Assembly (NCBI GenBank): GCA_025041175.1
Contig: JAKCFJ010000003.1
Coordinates: forward strand, 806,001-870,000
Direction: 5' to 3'
Origin: Halobacteriales archaeon YIM A00010
GTDB taxonomy: Archaea > Halobacteriota > Halobacteria > Halobacteriales > Haloarculaceae
DNA: 64,000 nucleotides
Of this stretch, positions 56,689 through 64,000 are shown piece after piece. A program made the translations under genes and the position numbers. The notes beneath the pieces were generated by a model. The model saw only the letters and a list, made by a program, of their open reading frames with translations, ran no database searches and had not been told where the DNA came from. Within the stretch, counting starts at the first letter, position 1. Each line of letters opens with the position of its first letter.

Positions 56689-57180
56689 GGACGATCGAGA
56701 GAACGTGATCAAACGCCACCTTTCACGGGGGAAATCGACGAGGCACTGAATGCGGCCCAGCAGGCGGACGAGGCCCGTCTCGTCCGCCTGCTGAACTGCA
56801 TCAAGAACCTCTATGCGGGCGATAGGCTCACAGAAGCTGCATGGTGTATCGGTGTTGACACATCGACGGTGAACGCGTGGACCGATGCGTGGAACGACGA
56901 CGGTCTCGATGGACTGCGACCGAGCTTCGGGGGCGGCCACCCCTCGAAGCTCTCCGACCACCAGCGAGAGCGACTCAAACGTGTTCTTGTGGAATATCAG
57001 CCGTGGACAACCACCGAAATCACGCTCTTGATCGAGGACGCATTCGACGTGTCTTACTCTGAACTGCATATCTCTCGCCTCCTCCGGACCTTCGGCACGA
57101 ACTACGCCATTCCACGACCAGAAGCCCCTGATCGTTCGGAGAACGCTGAGGAGCAGCTTGGCGAGAACTACCGACAGAAC
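56689..57180 (+). pseudogene. IS630-type transposase N-terminal remnant
   Basis: MDDRENVIKRHLSRG, then a frameshift, then EIDEALNAAQQADEARLVRL, NLYAGDRLTEAAWCIGVDTS, GLDGLRPSFGGGHPSKLSDH and PWTTTEITLLIEDAFDVSYS up to ENAEEQLGE. It has the two HTH domains but no DDE domain. It relates to, but is not the same as, the element at 5642. It lies in the gap between rdfA and the SMC-related gene, opposite to both. Confidence 0.7.
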
Positions 57181-57182
57181 AG

Positions 57183-57845
57183 TTACTGTCCAGTCGAACC
57201 AGCGTTCTCATCGGAGTGACAGGCACACGTTCCCTCTTTCAGTAGTGTACTAAACCGGTACGTCGAACCACACTTCGAACACGTTATCTGAATCATGACG
57301 GAGACTTTAGCATCGCCGATCGCTACGAGCTCCGCGCTGGACAGTCGAGATATCGTCTGTGCGACGACCCGACTGCACCGAGTCCGGGCCCATTCGATTG
57401 TATTTCTCGCGGTTTCAGCGGTGATACGAGTAGTACGAGCCGTATCGATGTCGAGGCAATCGTTGAAATGCGCGCGGACGGTCGGATGCGTAACCCAGTG
57501 TGATTCGATTTCCTCGATATCGACTCCCGTTTGTTCGAAGCGTTTGCGGACCCTCGCCTCTCGATCGGCCGGCACATCATCGCTCGTGAGCGTTTTGTAA
57601 ACGGCTTCCAACGCATCGTCTGCGCTGACGGCTCCGTATGCGACGTTCGCGAGATCGGTTCCCGTCTGGGAGAGTACCGCATCGAGAATCCGTTTGTTGA
57701 TATGATCCGCGAGAGCCCGAAGGCTCGCGTCTTCCTCGTTACGGCGATATTGCAGGTCCTCGTTTAATCCGGCGAGATCGTATCGGTCGATGTCCTTCCC
57801 GATTTTGCACGAACACTGTTGCTCACTGTCGACTGTGTTACTCAT
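57183..57845 (-). CDS. rdfA: Rod-determining factor RdfA-like protein
   Basis: 220 residues from MSNTVDSEQQ (ATG 57845; an in-frame ATG at 57881 is less likely). The family start CKIGKDIDRYDLAGLNEDLQ is clear, then SLRALADHINKRILDAVLSQ, YKTLTSDDVPADREARVRKR and GVDIEEIESHWVTHPTVRAH, ending with a Cys motif (CSKCGSTYRF, CAC). RdfA is needed for rod formation in Haloferax volcanii. The last about ten residues (SDENAGSTGQ) may be altered by the adjacent IS remnant. It was presumably once in one operon with the SMC-related gene. Confidence 0.82.
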   Translation of the reverse strand: MSNTVDSEQQCSCKIGKDIDRYDLAGLNEDLQYRRNEEDASLRALADHINKRILDAVLSQTGTDLANVAYGAVSADDALEAVYKTLTSDDVPADREARVRKRFEQTGVDIEEIESHWVTHPTVRAHFNDCLDIDTARTTRITAETARNTIEWARTRCSRVVAQTISRLSSAELVAIGDAKVSVMIQITCSKCGSTYRFSTLLKEGTCACHSDENAGSTGQ

Positions 57846-58487
57846 TTCGACTCCCCCGCCGGCTGATTTCCCTCCGACCATTCGAACTGCTCACTGGCAT
57901 TTCTACGTTAACCGTGGCGTGTCACAGGGAAATCCGTTTCTATTCACTACTGACATCTCGTTCCCCCACATGCTTTCCAACAGTACTGTTGGTAATTCCT
58001 CGCTTCTGCCGGCCACCGCAACGACGAATTGCAGTGCGTTCTATTATTTGAAATAAATAGTTGAAACAAATAGCCAAGAAGAATTATTTATGAAATTGCT
58101 TCTCGGACTCCCACTGACCAGATCGCTCTCCACTAGATGTTCTGCGATCGGGCGCACCTTCCGCGCTGTTGTCAGAGGCTCCGATCTCGGATCAAAACGA
58201 TCGGCTACCGACTTCCTTCGTCCAGCAGATCCGTTCGATTATTTCGAACGTATGACCGTTCGAGACGCAGCACATATCTCTTCATAAGTCCGGATATCTA
58301 TGATACAGATTTTTTCTTCTTATATACTTCCATTCTCCGCAAATAAATCAGATGAATGTGATATTTTCCACGGTAGGGATGATTATTCTTGAAAGCGGAA
58401 CGGCTGGAAACGGTGAGTGGTACCTGCCGATTGGAATTCCAGTTTTCCAACCGAGAAGTTAAGTGGAAACTCGTAAGAACGGACCGT
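57846..58487. other. Intergenic region upstream of rdfA, with a perfect palindrome
   Basis: No gene seen. CCAACAGTACTGTTGG at 57977-57992 is a perfect 16-base palindrome about 132 bases upstream of rdfA. AT-rich stretches follow (AAATAAATAGTTGAAACAAA near 58050), suitable for divergent promoters. Confidence 0.5.
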
Positions 58488-59453
58488 ATGGTCGATCACG
58501 GATACGTCCTTCCGACGCGAGGCCTCGTACTCGACTCCGACGGGTCACAGGACCAGCTCGCTCGAGCGCAGGGCTGTTCTCCCCTCGCTCGAACGGCGGA
58601 GTCGATCGGATTCTCCTCAGTGTGGGTTGGAGATAGCGTTCTCGCGAAGCCACGCCTCGATCCGCTGTCGACGCTAGCAGCTGTGGCAGCAGAGACTGAC
58701 GCGGTCGAACTGGGCACCGCTATTCACCTTCCTCACCTTCGCCGTCCGGTCGCCGTCGCCCAGCAGGCGGCGACGGTCGATTTGCTTTCGGGTGGCCGGC
58801 TATCGCTCGGCGTCGGTGTCGGGAGCGGTGATTCGGTCGCCACCGAACACGAACAACTCGGCGTCCCGTTCGAACGGCGCGGCCGCGTACTCGACGAGAC
58901 GCTCGACATCGTCCGCGGGCTGTGGGACGGCCCACTCGACGGGTACGATGGAGACTTCGTCACCCTCGAGGACGCAGATATCGGACTGCGCCCTCCGGGT
59001 GAACTTCCGATCTACCTCGCGTCGGCGTCGTTCGACCCGCGAGATGGCTTTCCCGAGCCCATCCATCAGCGGATCGCCGACCACGGTGACGGCTGGCTTC
59101 CGATCGCGAAATCGCCGACGATGTACGCCGACGGAATCGACCGTGCCCGGGATATCGTACGCGAGGCCGGCCGGAATCAGTCGGCGTTCGAGGCGGCATA
59201 TTATCAGGACGTGGTCATCGCCGAGACGCGCGAGGCTGCGCTTGATCAGGCTCACGACTTCATCGCCTCGTACTATCCCGAGTGGGGAGAGCTGTCCGAC
59301 GAACAGCTTGAGCGGCGAGGCGCATTCGGTCCGCCGTCGGTCGTCGCTGAACATCTCGAAGAGTACGCCGCCGCGGGAGTCGAGACGTTCGTGACGCGGT
59401 TTGCCACGAGCGACCAGCATGCACAATTTCGCCGGTTTCGGGAGCTGGTATAG
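58488..59453 (+). CDS. LLM-class flavin-dependent oxidoreductase (luciferase-like)
   Basis: 321 residues from ATG 58488 (MVDHGYVLPTRG). A TIM-barrel of the bacterial luciferase family: ARTAESIGFSSVWVGDSV, ELGTAIHLPHLRRPVAVAQQ, LLSGGRLSLGVGVGSGDS and PIYLASASFDPRDGFPEP. The enzymes use F420 or FMN to oxidise or reduce aldehydes, methylene-H4MPT or alkanes. It is the first gene of a catabolic-looking cluster and a distant paralogue of the gene at 61996. Substrate unknown. Confidence 0.85.
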   Translation: MVDHGYVLPTRGLVLDSDGSQDQLARAQGCSPLARTAESIGFSSVWVGDSVLAKPRLDPLSTLAAVAAETDAVELGTAIHLPHLRRPVAVAQQAATVDLLSGGRLSLGVGVGSGDSVATEHEQLGVPFERRGRVLDETLDIVRGLWDGPLDGYDGDFVTLEDADIGLRPPGELPIYLASASFDPRDGFPEPIHQRIADHGDGWLPIAKSPTMYADGIDRARDIVREAGRNQSAFEAAYYQDVVIAETREAALDQAHDFIASYYPEWGELSDEQLERRGAFGPPSVVAEHLEEYAAAGVETFVTRFATSDQHAQFRRFRELV

Positions 59454-59527
59454 GCGGACCGGAGGGCTCTCGGACCGGATTTCCGCTATGGAACGTTTGT
59501 ATTGCTTCCGGATATACCACCCTTCGA

Positions 59528-59781
59528 ATGAGTTCTAGTACCATAGAACAGCAACCAGACGGAAGTCACTCGAGGGGAAAATGATCGGTTTCCTCGAGAA
59601 CGCGAAAACGAACGCGGACGTGTTTCTCAAAGAGGTTTCACGCATCTTGACCGAAGAGTACGGCGTCGAAGAGTCGATTCATCGGTCGAAGGATAACACA
59701 GCCATTTCCGCGGGGAGTAGCGCCTCGTATCTGGCGACTCACTACACGTGGTTGATTCCTGTTCGGTCCGCGGTTACGTGA
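59528..59781 (+). pseudogene. UGSC-family protein fragment
   Basis: ATG 59528 opens 18 codons ending in TGA. In the overlapping frame from 59581 it reads MIGFLENAKTNADVFLKEVS and LTEEYGVEESIHRSKDNTAI. This resembles the N-terminal part of UGSC-type proteins (IGFLxNxKxNAD), which continue to a Cys/Sec-containing motif missing here. A frameshift near the start and the loss of the C-terminus make it a pseudogene. Its end converges on the acyl-CoA dehydrogenase stop. Confidence 0.5.
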
Positions 59782-60919
59782 GCGAAGGAAGTCCGTCTCG
59801 CTTGAGCGCCGCTGCGATCTGGTTCTTCTGGATTTCGTCGGTCCCTGCCGCGAGACGGCGTCCTCGAGCCAGCCTGTGGAGATACTCTAGCGCGTGCCCC
59901 TGCTGGTAGCCGTTGGCGCCGTGGATCTGTAGTGATTCGCTGACCACCGTTTCGACCATTTCGCCGGAGTACAGCTTCGCCAGGGAGGCGTCCATCCGAT
60001 CCGGGATCCGACCCTGTTCTTCTGCGTTAAGCGCCGCTCGATACGTGAGCGAGCGTGACGCTTCGAGTTCCTTGGCCATATCGGCGAGTTTCCACTCGAT
60101 ACCTTGGAAATCGGCGATCGGCTGGTCGAACTGCTCGCGCTGTTGGCCGTACTCCAGCGCCTTGTCGAGTGCACACCGGGCGATGGCGTTCGAAAGCGTT
60201 GCGCTTCCGAGCCGCTCCCAGTTCAGCGCCTGGAGCTGTTGTTTGAATCCTTCTTTTCCTCGAGTCAGGACGTGTGTTTCCGGAACGACAATGTCGTGCA
60301 TGCGGAACTGCGTCTGGGTGTGGTCCGCCATGTTCGTGTAATGCTGCTCGATCTCGATGCTACCGTCGTTCTCCTCCATATCGATAACCACCGAGCCGAG
60401 TCCTTCGGGGAACTTTGCCCACACCACGACGGTAGATGCGTGCGGAATGTTGCTCACCCATACCTTTTCGCCGTTCAAGACGAGGTCCCCATTCTGTTCT
60501 TCGACGGTGGTATTCATCGCACTGACGTCCGAACCCGCATCCGGTTCGGAAATAGCGATGGCGATCACTTCTTCGCCGGCCGTAACGCTTGGCAGGTACC
60601 GCTCTTTCAGGGCGTCGCTTCCGAACATCTCGATGGCGCGGGAGGCGACCATCTGCTGGTTGTACAGGTATTCGGCCGTGTCGGGACAGACCTGACCGAC
60701 GGCTTCGATGCTGAGCATCGCCTCGAACTCACCCATACCGCCGCCGCCGTACTTCTCGGCGATGTTCAATCCGAGATATCCGCGGTCGGCGAGCAGTTCG
60801 ATGTTCTGCATTGGGAGGTCCCCTTCCCACGAGAACGCCGCGTCCGAAAACTCCCGCTGAGCGAGATCCTTGAGCGATGATACGATCATCTCCTGTTCCG
60901 CTGATAGCGATAGCATCAC
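59774..60919 (-). CDS. Acyl-CoA dehydrogenase family protein
   Basis: 381 residues, normal length. LGLNIAEKYGGGGMGEFEAM, AIAISEPDAGSDVSAMNTTV (FAD/substrate region), GEKVWVSNIPHASTVVVWAK, LQIHGANGYQQGHALEYLHR and GTDEIQKNQIAAALKRDG. FAD-dependent, it inserts a 2,3-double bond into acyl-CoA. At the place of the usual catalytic Glu (the YEGTS-type motif) it has AAGTDEIQ, so the base must lie elsewhere or the reaction differs. Alone on the minus strand within a plus-strand cluster. Confidence 0.88.
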   Translation of the reverse strand: MMLSLSAEQEMIVSSLKDLAQREFSDAAFSWEGDLPMQNIELLADRGYLGLNIAEKYGGGGMGEFEAMLSIEAVGQVCPDTAEYLYNQQMVASRAIEMFGSDALKERYLPSVTAGEEVIAIAISEPDAGSDVSAMNTTVEEQNGDLVLNGEKVWVSNIPHASTVVVWAKFPEGLGSVVIDMEENDGSIEIEQHYTNMADHTQTQFRMHDIVVPETHVLTRGKEGFKQQLQALNWERLGSATLSNAIARCALDKALEYGQQREQFDQPIADFQGIEWKLADMAKELEASRSLTYRAALNAEEQGRIPDRMDASLAKLYSGEMVETVVSESLQIHGANGYQQGHALEYLHRLARGRRLAAGTDEIQKNQIAAALKRDGLPSLT

Positions 60920-61261
60920 AGCTATTATTATGCTATCTAAAGTAAAGCCTTCTGTTTATTCTAGAACATATCAGTGATAAAACATTAGCTCGGTTTGGCC
61001 TCCCTGACTGTGTGGGATCTGATGGCGAATAGATCCGTTTCTCGATCATCGAAACCCAGCCACCAACAGTACCGCTACGATTCACTCGACGTGATATATC
61101 CGGTTCTAGTGGCGGGAACCGAACGGATTCGACGGGGTGGAGAGCAGCGCCGAGTGGTGCAGGTAGCGATGATAAAACGGCGCCAGCTCACCGGACGACT
61201 CGATTTCGGATCGTAACGGTACGGAAATCAGCCGGACAGATAAGTAGATGGAACTGTTACT
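60920..61261. other. Intergenic, divergent promoters
   Basis: AT-rich 60920-60990 probably holds the acyl-CoA dehydrogenase promoter. A 73-codon frame at 60995 has no features of a protein family. I see nothing else. Confidence 0.4.
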
Positions 61262-61687
61262 ATGGCCATGTACAAAGTGCTACTAGCTGTCGATGCGAAC
61301 GAAGAGCGCGCCAGATTGGCGGCCGAATCCGTTGCGGATCTACCGGGGGCCCCCGACGTCATCATTTTGAGCGTGTTCGAAGAATTCAACGTGAGTGACG
61401 GCGATGGGCGAGTCGATTCGGAGGAACTATACGACGAAGATTATTTCCCAGATGCTGTCTCAAGTGCGAAACGGATACTCGAAGAAGCGGGGATCGAGGC
61501 GGAAAAACGGCGCGAACACGGTGAGCCGAGCGAAGTCATCCTCAAGGTCGCCGAAGAGATAGATGCGGATAGCATCGCCGTGAGCGGGCGAAAGCGAAGC
61601 CCTGCCGGGAAAGCCATCTTCGGAAGTGTCACGCAGTCCCTGCTCCTCTCGGCCGACCGACCGGTGATCGTCGCCATGAGTGACTGA
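61262..61687 (+). CDS. Universal stress protein (UspA family)
   Basis: 141 residues. N-terminus MAMYKVLLAVDANEERARLA and C-terminal ATP-motif-like SGRKRSPAGKAIFGSVTQSL (with SGR in place of GxxG), ending PVIVAMSD. Different from the UspA at 40190. A single domain within the catabolic cluster, where it may respond to energy or redox state. Confidence 0.85.
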   Translation: MAMYKVLLAVDANEERARLAAESVADLPGAPDVIILSVFEEFNVSDGDGRVDSEELYDEDYFPDAVSSAKRILEEAGIEAEKRREHGEPSEVILKVAEEIDADSIAVSGRKRSPAGKAIFGSVTQSLLLSADRPVIVAMSD

Positions 61688-61995
61688 GAGACCGATCTCC
61701 GCCGTATACAGCAGTAGTCTCCCGCGCTGTCGTGATGATCGTGAGTTCCCGCACCGTTCCGGGAAGTGCTCCCTCGAAGCGGATGTGCGTTTCGCTGTCC
61801 ACGATCCTGGTCGCCAGTTTCGGACTGTTCGTGACGCTCGTCCGGAAGCTACTTCTTCGTGGTAATGTACGGCACCCTGGACGTTCTCATGTCTAGCATC
61901 GTGTACGCCTAGAGCGGGCGGCTACCACAGTAATGGTCCGGCATTGCGCCGCGCGGGGGAAACAGCTAACACTGGGTGTTCACGTTTGTCGTGGT
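61688..61995. other. No recognisable gene
   Basis: GC-rich with short frames. No domain and no repeats shared with other regions. Confidence 0.35.
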
Positions 61996-63003
61996 ATGGA
62001 GTCGTACGACCTAGCGCTGCCGCTACCCGCTACCGGCGACGTCACCACGACGGAGCAGTGCGAACTCGCGAGCGCGGCGGAAGCAGCCGGATTCAATCTC
62101 GTGTTCGTCCCCGAGACGTGGGGGCGAGAGGCGTTCACTCGCCTCGGCTATCTCGCAGCCAACACGGAGACGATCCGGCTTGGGACCGGGATCGTTCCCG
62201 TTCACTCGAGGTCGCCCGCGCTGATCGCGCAGGGGGCGGCGACGCTGGACGAACTCACGGACGGGCGAGCGGTACTCGGTCTGGGACTGTCCGGGCCGGA
62301 AGTCATCGAAAACTGGCATGGTGTGGATTTTCGACCGGCGCTTCGCCGTCAGCGCGAGACGATCGATATCGTTCGGCGCGTCCTCTCCGGAGATGAGGTC
62401 ACCTACGACGGACGGCTGTTCGATCTCCGGCAGTTCCGCCTGCGGTTCGAACCGCTTCAGTCGGACATCCCGATTTACGTCGCCGCACAAGGCGCGACGA
62501 ACATCGAGCTGACCGGCGGATTCGCCGACGGGTGGATGCCGAACCGCATTCCGGTGTCAGCGCTGTCGGAGAAGCGCAAGCACCTCAAGCGTGGCGCCAG
62601 AAAGCAGGACCGCGATCCGGCGGGAATCGCGACGATTCCGTGGGCTGCGACGTGTGTCCTCGAAGACGGCGAGCGAGCGCGGGCCAGGTGCCGGGAGATG
62701 ATCGCGTTCTACGTCGGTGCGATGGGAGATTTCCATTACGACGCGGTCGCGGACCACGGTTTCCGAGAAACCGCCGATCGGATCCAGAACCGCTGGCAGT
62801 CCGGCGAGAAGAACACGGCACGCAAAGCCGTCAGTGAGGAACTCCTCGAGGAGATCGCGATCGCCGGCAGTCCGGACGGCGTCGGTCACCTCTTCGAACG
62901 GTACAAGGGGATCGCCGACACGCTCGCACTGCTTCCGCCGACCACCGCCAGCGTCGAGGAAATTCGCGAGACAATCGACAACGTCGGTGACCTGCTCGCG
63001 TAA
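61996..63003 (+). CDS. LLM-class flavin-dependent oxidoreductase (luciferase-like)
   Basis: 335 residues from MESYDLALPLPATGDVTTTE (ATG 61996; the frame is open from 61933). CELASAAEAAGFNLVFVPET, IRLGTGIVPVHSRSPALIAQ, AVLGLGLSGPEVIENWHGVD and PIYVAAQGATNIELTGGFAD are typical of F420-dependent members such as methylene-H4MPT-reductase-like proteins. The substrate is unknown. The next gene (VOC) converges ten bases beyond its stop. Confidence 0.87.
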   Translation: MESYDLALPLPATGDVTTTEQCELASAAEAAGFNLVFVPETWGREAFTRLGYLAANTETIRLGTGIVPVHSRSPALIAQGAATLDELTDGRAVLGLGLSGPEVIENWHGVDFRPALRRQRETIDIVRRVLSGDEVTYDGRLFDLRQFRLRFEPLQSDIPIYVAAQGATNIELTGGFADGWMPNRIPVSALSEKRKHLKRGARKQDRDPAGIATIPWAATCVLEDGERARARCREMIAFYVGAMGDFHYDAVADHGFRETADRIQNRWQSGEKNTARKAVSEELLEEIAIAGSPDGVGHLFERYKGIADTLALLPPTTASVEEIRETIDNVGDLLA

Positions 63004-63012
63004 TCGATCTCG

Positions 63013-63477
63013 CTACAATCGGTCGTCAGGAGCGGCAGCGCGCATTGCCTCGACGTGGTCGCGCGCTGTCGGCCCGACGCTGTCGTCCCATTCGATCAGC
63101 TGCAACTGGAGGCCGAAGAGCGATTTCGGATGCAGCGTCGCCTCCGTTCGGACGTCTGTGACCGTGTCCTCCATGATCACCTCCCCACCGACTGCAGTCA
63201 GTTGATCCACGGCCGCATCGAGGTCCGTCACGTTGACACCAATGTGATGCAGCCCCTGGCCGTTGTGCTCGAGGTAGTCGGCGACGAAACTCTCCTCGTG
63301 CGTCGGTGAGAGCAGGGTGAACATATCGCTGCCCACTAGCACGTACGCCGTCCAGTACTGCCAGTTGTCGCTCTCGAGGGTCCAGACGTGCTCGACGCCG
63401 TCAGCGGCCGTGATGATCTCGAGGGCCTCCGACACGTCCCATACTGCGTGTGCGATGTGATCTATCTCGTCCATCAC
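63013..63477 (-). CDS. VOC-family (glyoxalase-like) metalloprotein
   Basis: 154 residues, two beta-alpha-beta-beta-beta units. Metal ligands can be placed at the His in EIDHIAHAVWD, the His-rich GQGLHHIGVNVTD and the Glu in LQLQLIEWD. The layout resembles methylmalonyl-CoA epimerase and related lyases acting on CoA or small acids. An alternative start one codon downstream (second Met) is equally possible. Convergent with the LLM gene. Confidence 0.8.
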   Translation of the reverse strand: MMDEIDHIAHAVWDVSEALEIITAADGVEHVWTLESDNWQYWTAYVLVGSDMFTLLSPTHEESFVADYLEHNGQGLHHIGVNVTDLDAAVDQLTAVGGEVIMEDTVTDVRTEATLHPKSLFGLQLQLIEWDDSVGPTARDHVEAMRAAAPDDRL

Positions 63478-63716
63478 GATGTACTATCGCGGACTAGCGG
63501 TATAGCTATTTACACGAGTTACATTCTTTCGGTACGCACCGTGCTGTCTGACGGAGCAGTTCCGTCGGAACAGCACGTACTGACTCGGGACGAGCTGCGG
63601 ACGGGCTCTCGGCAGTGTAGATTGCTCGTTTCCCGATACGGAACGAAACTACCCCGATGAGGGTTGAGACTGCGAGCGTCCCGTTCGAAACGAGTTCGAG
63701 AGACGAGGACGCGGGA

Positions 63717-64000
63717 TTACGAATACTTCATGTCTAGTTCGAGTTCGTTCGCCGTGCCGAGGAGGATGTTCGGGATCGTCTCTTTGAGGTGCTCTCCCTG
63801 AACTCGGTGGATGGGGCCGGAGACGCTGAGTGCGCCGAAAACACCGCCGTCCGGCCACTCGATCGGAACGCCGACCGCCCGGAGACCGGGGATTGTCTCT
63901 TGATCGTTGATGCTGTACCCCCGTTCTCGAATCTCCTCGAGTTCCTCGTAGAGTTCGTCCGCATCGGTGATCGTATTCTCGGTCAGCGCCGGCAGTCCGT
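63717..64000 (-). CDS. IclR-family regulator, C-terminal part (cut by window end)
   Basis: The 3' end of a minus-strand gene runs beyond the window. It shows the effector-binding domain: EEIRERGYSINDQETIPGLR, AVGVPIEWPDGGVFGALSVS and GPIHRVQGEHLKETIPNILL, ending ELDMKYS. The HTH is outside the window. It is probably the local regulator of the adjacent catabolic genes. Confidence 0.82.
   Translation of the reverse strand, partial: GLPALTENTITDADELYEELEEIRERGYSINDQETIPGLRAVGVPIEWPDGGVFGALSVSGPIHRVQGEHLKETIPNILLGTANELELDMKYS

Noticed and set aside
59528-59781. UGSC-like fragment as a selenoprotein gene
   Set aside because: The TGA lies near the start and out of the family's Cys/Sec position, the C-terminus is missing, and no other sign of selenocysteine use was seen.

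Overview
The window looks like part of a haloarchaeal replicon, probably a megaplasmid or an accessory region of a chromosome. Predicted proteins are acidic (Asp/Glu-rich). Exported proteins carry Tat signals of the RRxFLK/RRSVLK type. Promoters look archaeal: TATA boxes often lie about 26 bases upstream of the start codon, as for leaderless mRNAs. Genes found almost only in haloarchaea occur (RdfA, an archaea-specific SMC-related protein, an Orc1/Cdc6 with a short origin-box array). No rRNA, tRNA or CRISPR array was seen. All assignments are from reading the sequence; no database search was run.

Layout. 1-7 kb: a DsbA-like/FNT-like fusion protein, an amidase, and wrecked IS5- and IS630-type elements. 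7.5-9.3 kb: an ABC-2 exporter pair. 9.8-18.8 kb: a decaying plant-polysaccharide locus. It has two intact secreted GH43 arabinanase-like enzymes and a secreted beta-helix protein, all with ricin-type lectin tails, plus remnants of a third lectin unit, GH97, an alcohol dehydrogenase in two displaced pieces, a Gfo/Idh/MocA oxidoreductase and an IclR regulator. 19-32 kb: an insertion-sequence graveyard with dead transposases, serine recombinases and integrases, a truncated peptide-ABC ATPase, an HTH-PIN toxin-antitoxin-like pair, an RHH-relaxase pair, a CPBP protease and a GAP-family membrane protein.

32.6-36 kb and 47.2-51.3 kb are two versions of one module: a drug/peptide-type ABC ATPase and permease with a small membrane protein, divergent from a membrane protein that begins MAGKSASLL. 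Between them lie a secreted LVIVD-type propeller, a CNNM-like membrane protein, a UspA protein, small membrane proteins, a secreted protein whose C-terminal anchor is out of frame at a run of seven C, and a replication origin. The origin (about 43.57-44.39 kb) has six direct and three inverted 20-base boxes around an AT-rich core, next to orc1/cdc6.

53-58 kb: a MOSC protein, then rdfA and an archaea-specific SMC-related gene separated by an IS630-type remnant. 58.5-64 kb: a catabolic cluster with two luciferase-like flavin oxidoreductases, an acyl-CoA dehydrogenase, a UGSC fragment, UspA, a VOC protein and an IclR regulator cut by the window end.

Through 19-52 kb runs a family of about 105-111 bp MITE-like elements with roughly 30 bp terminal inverted repeats (about ten copies). 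They are often inserted in or beside remnants of one transposase family, which has seven remnants and no intact copy here. The most noteworthy items are the origin, the MITE family, the duplicated ABC module, the RHH-relaxase pair, the rdfA/SMC-related pair, the DsbA-FNT fusion and the homopolymer frameshift.
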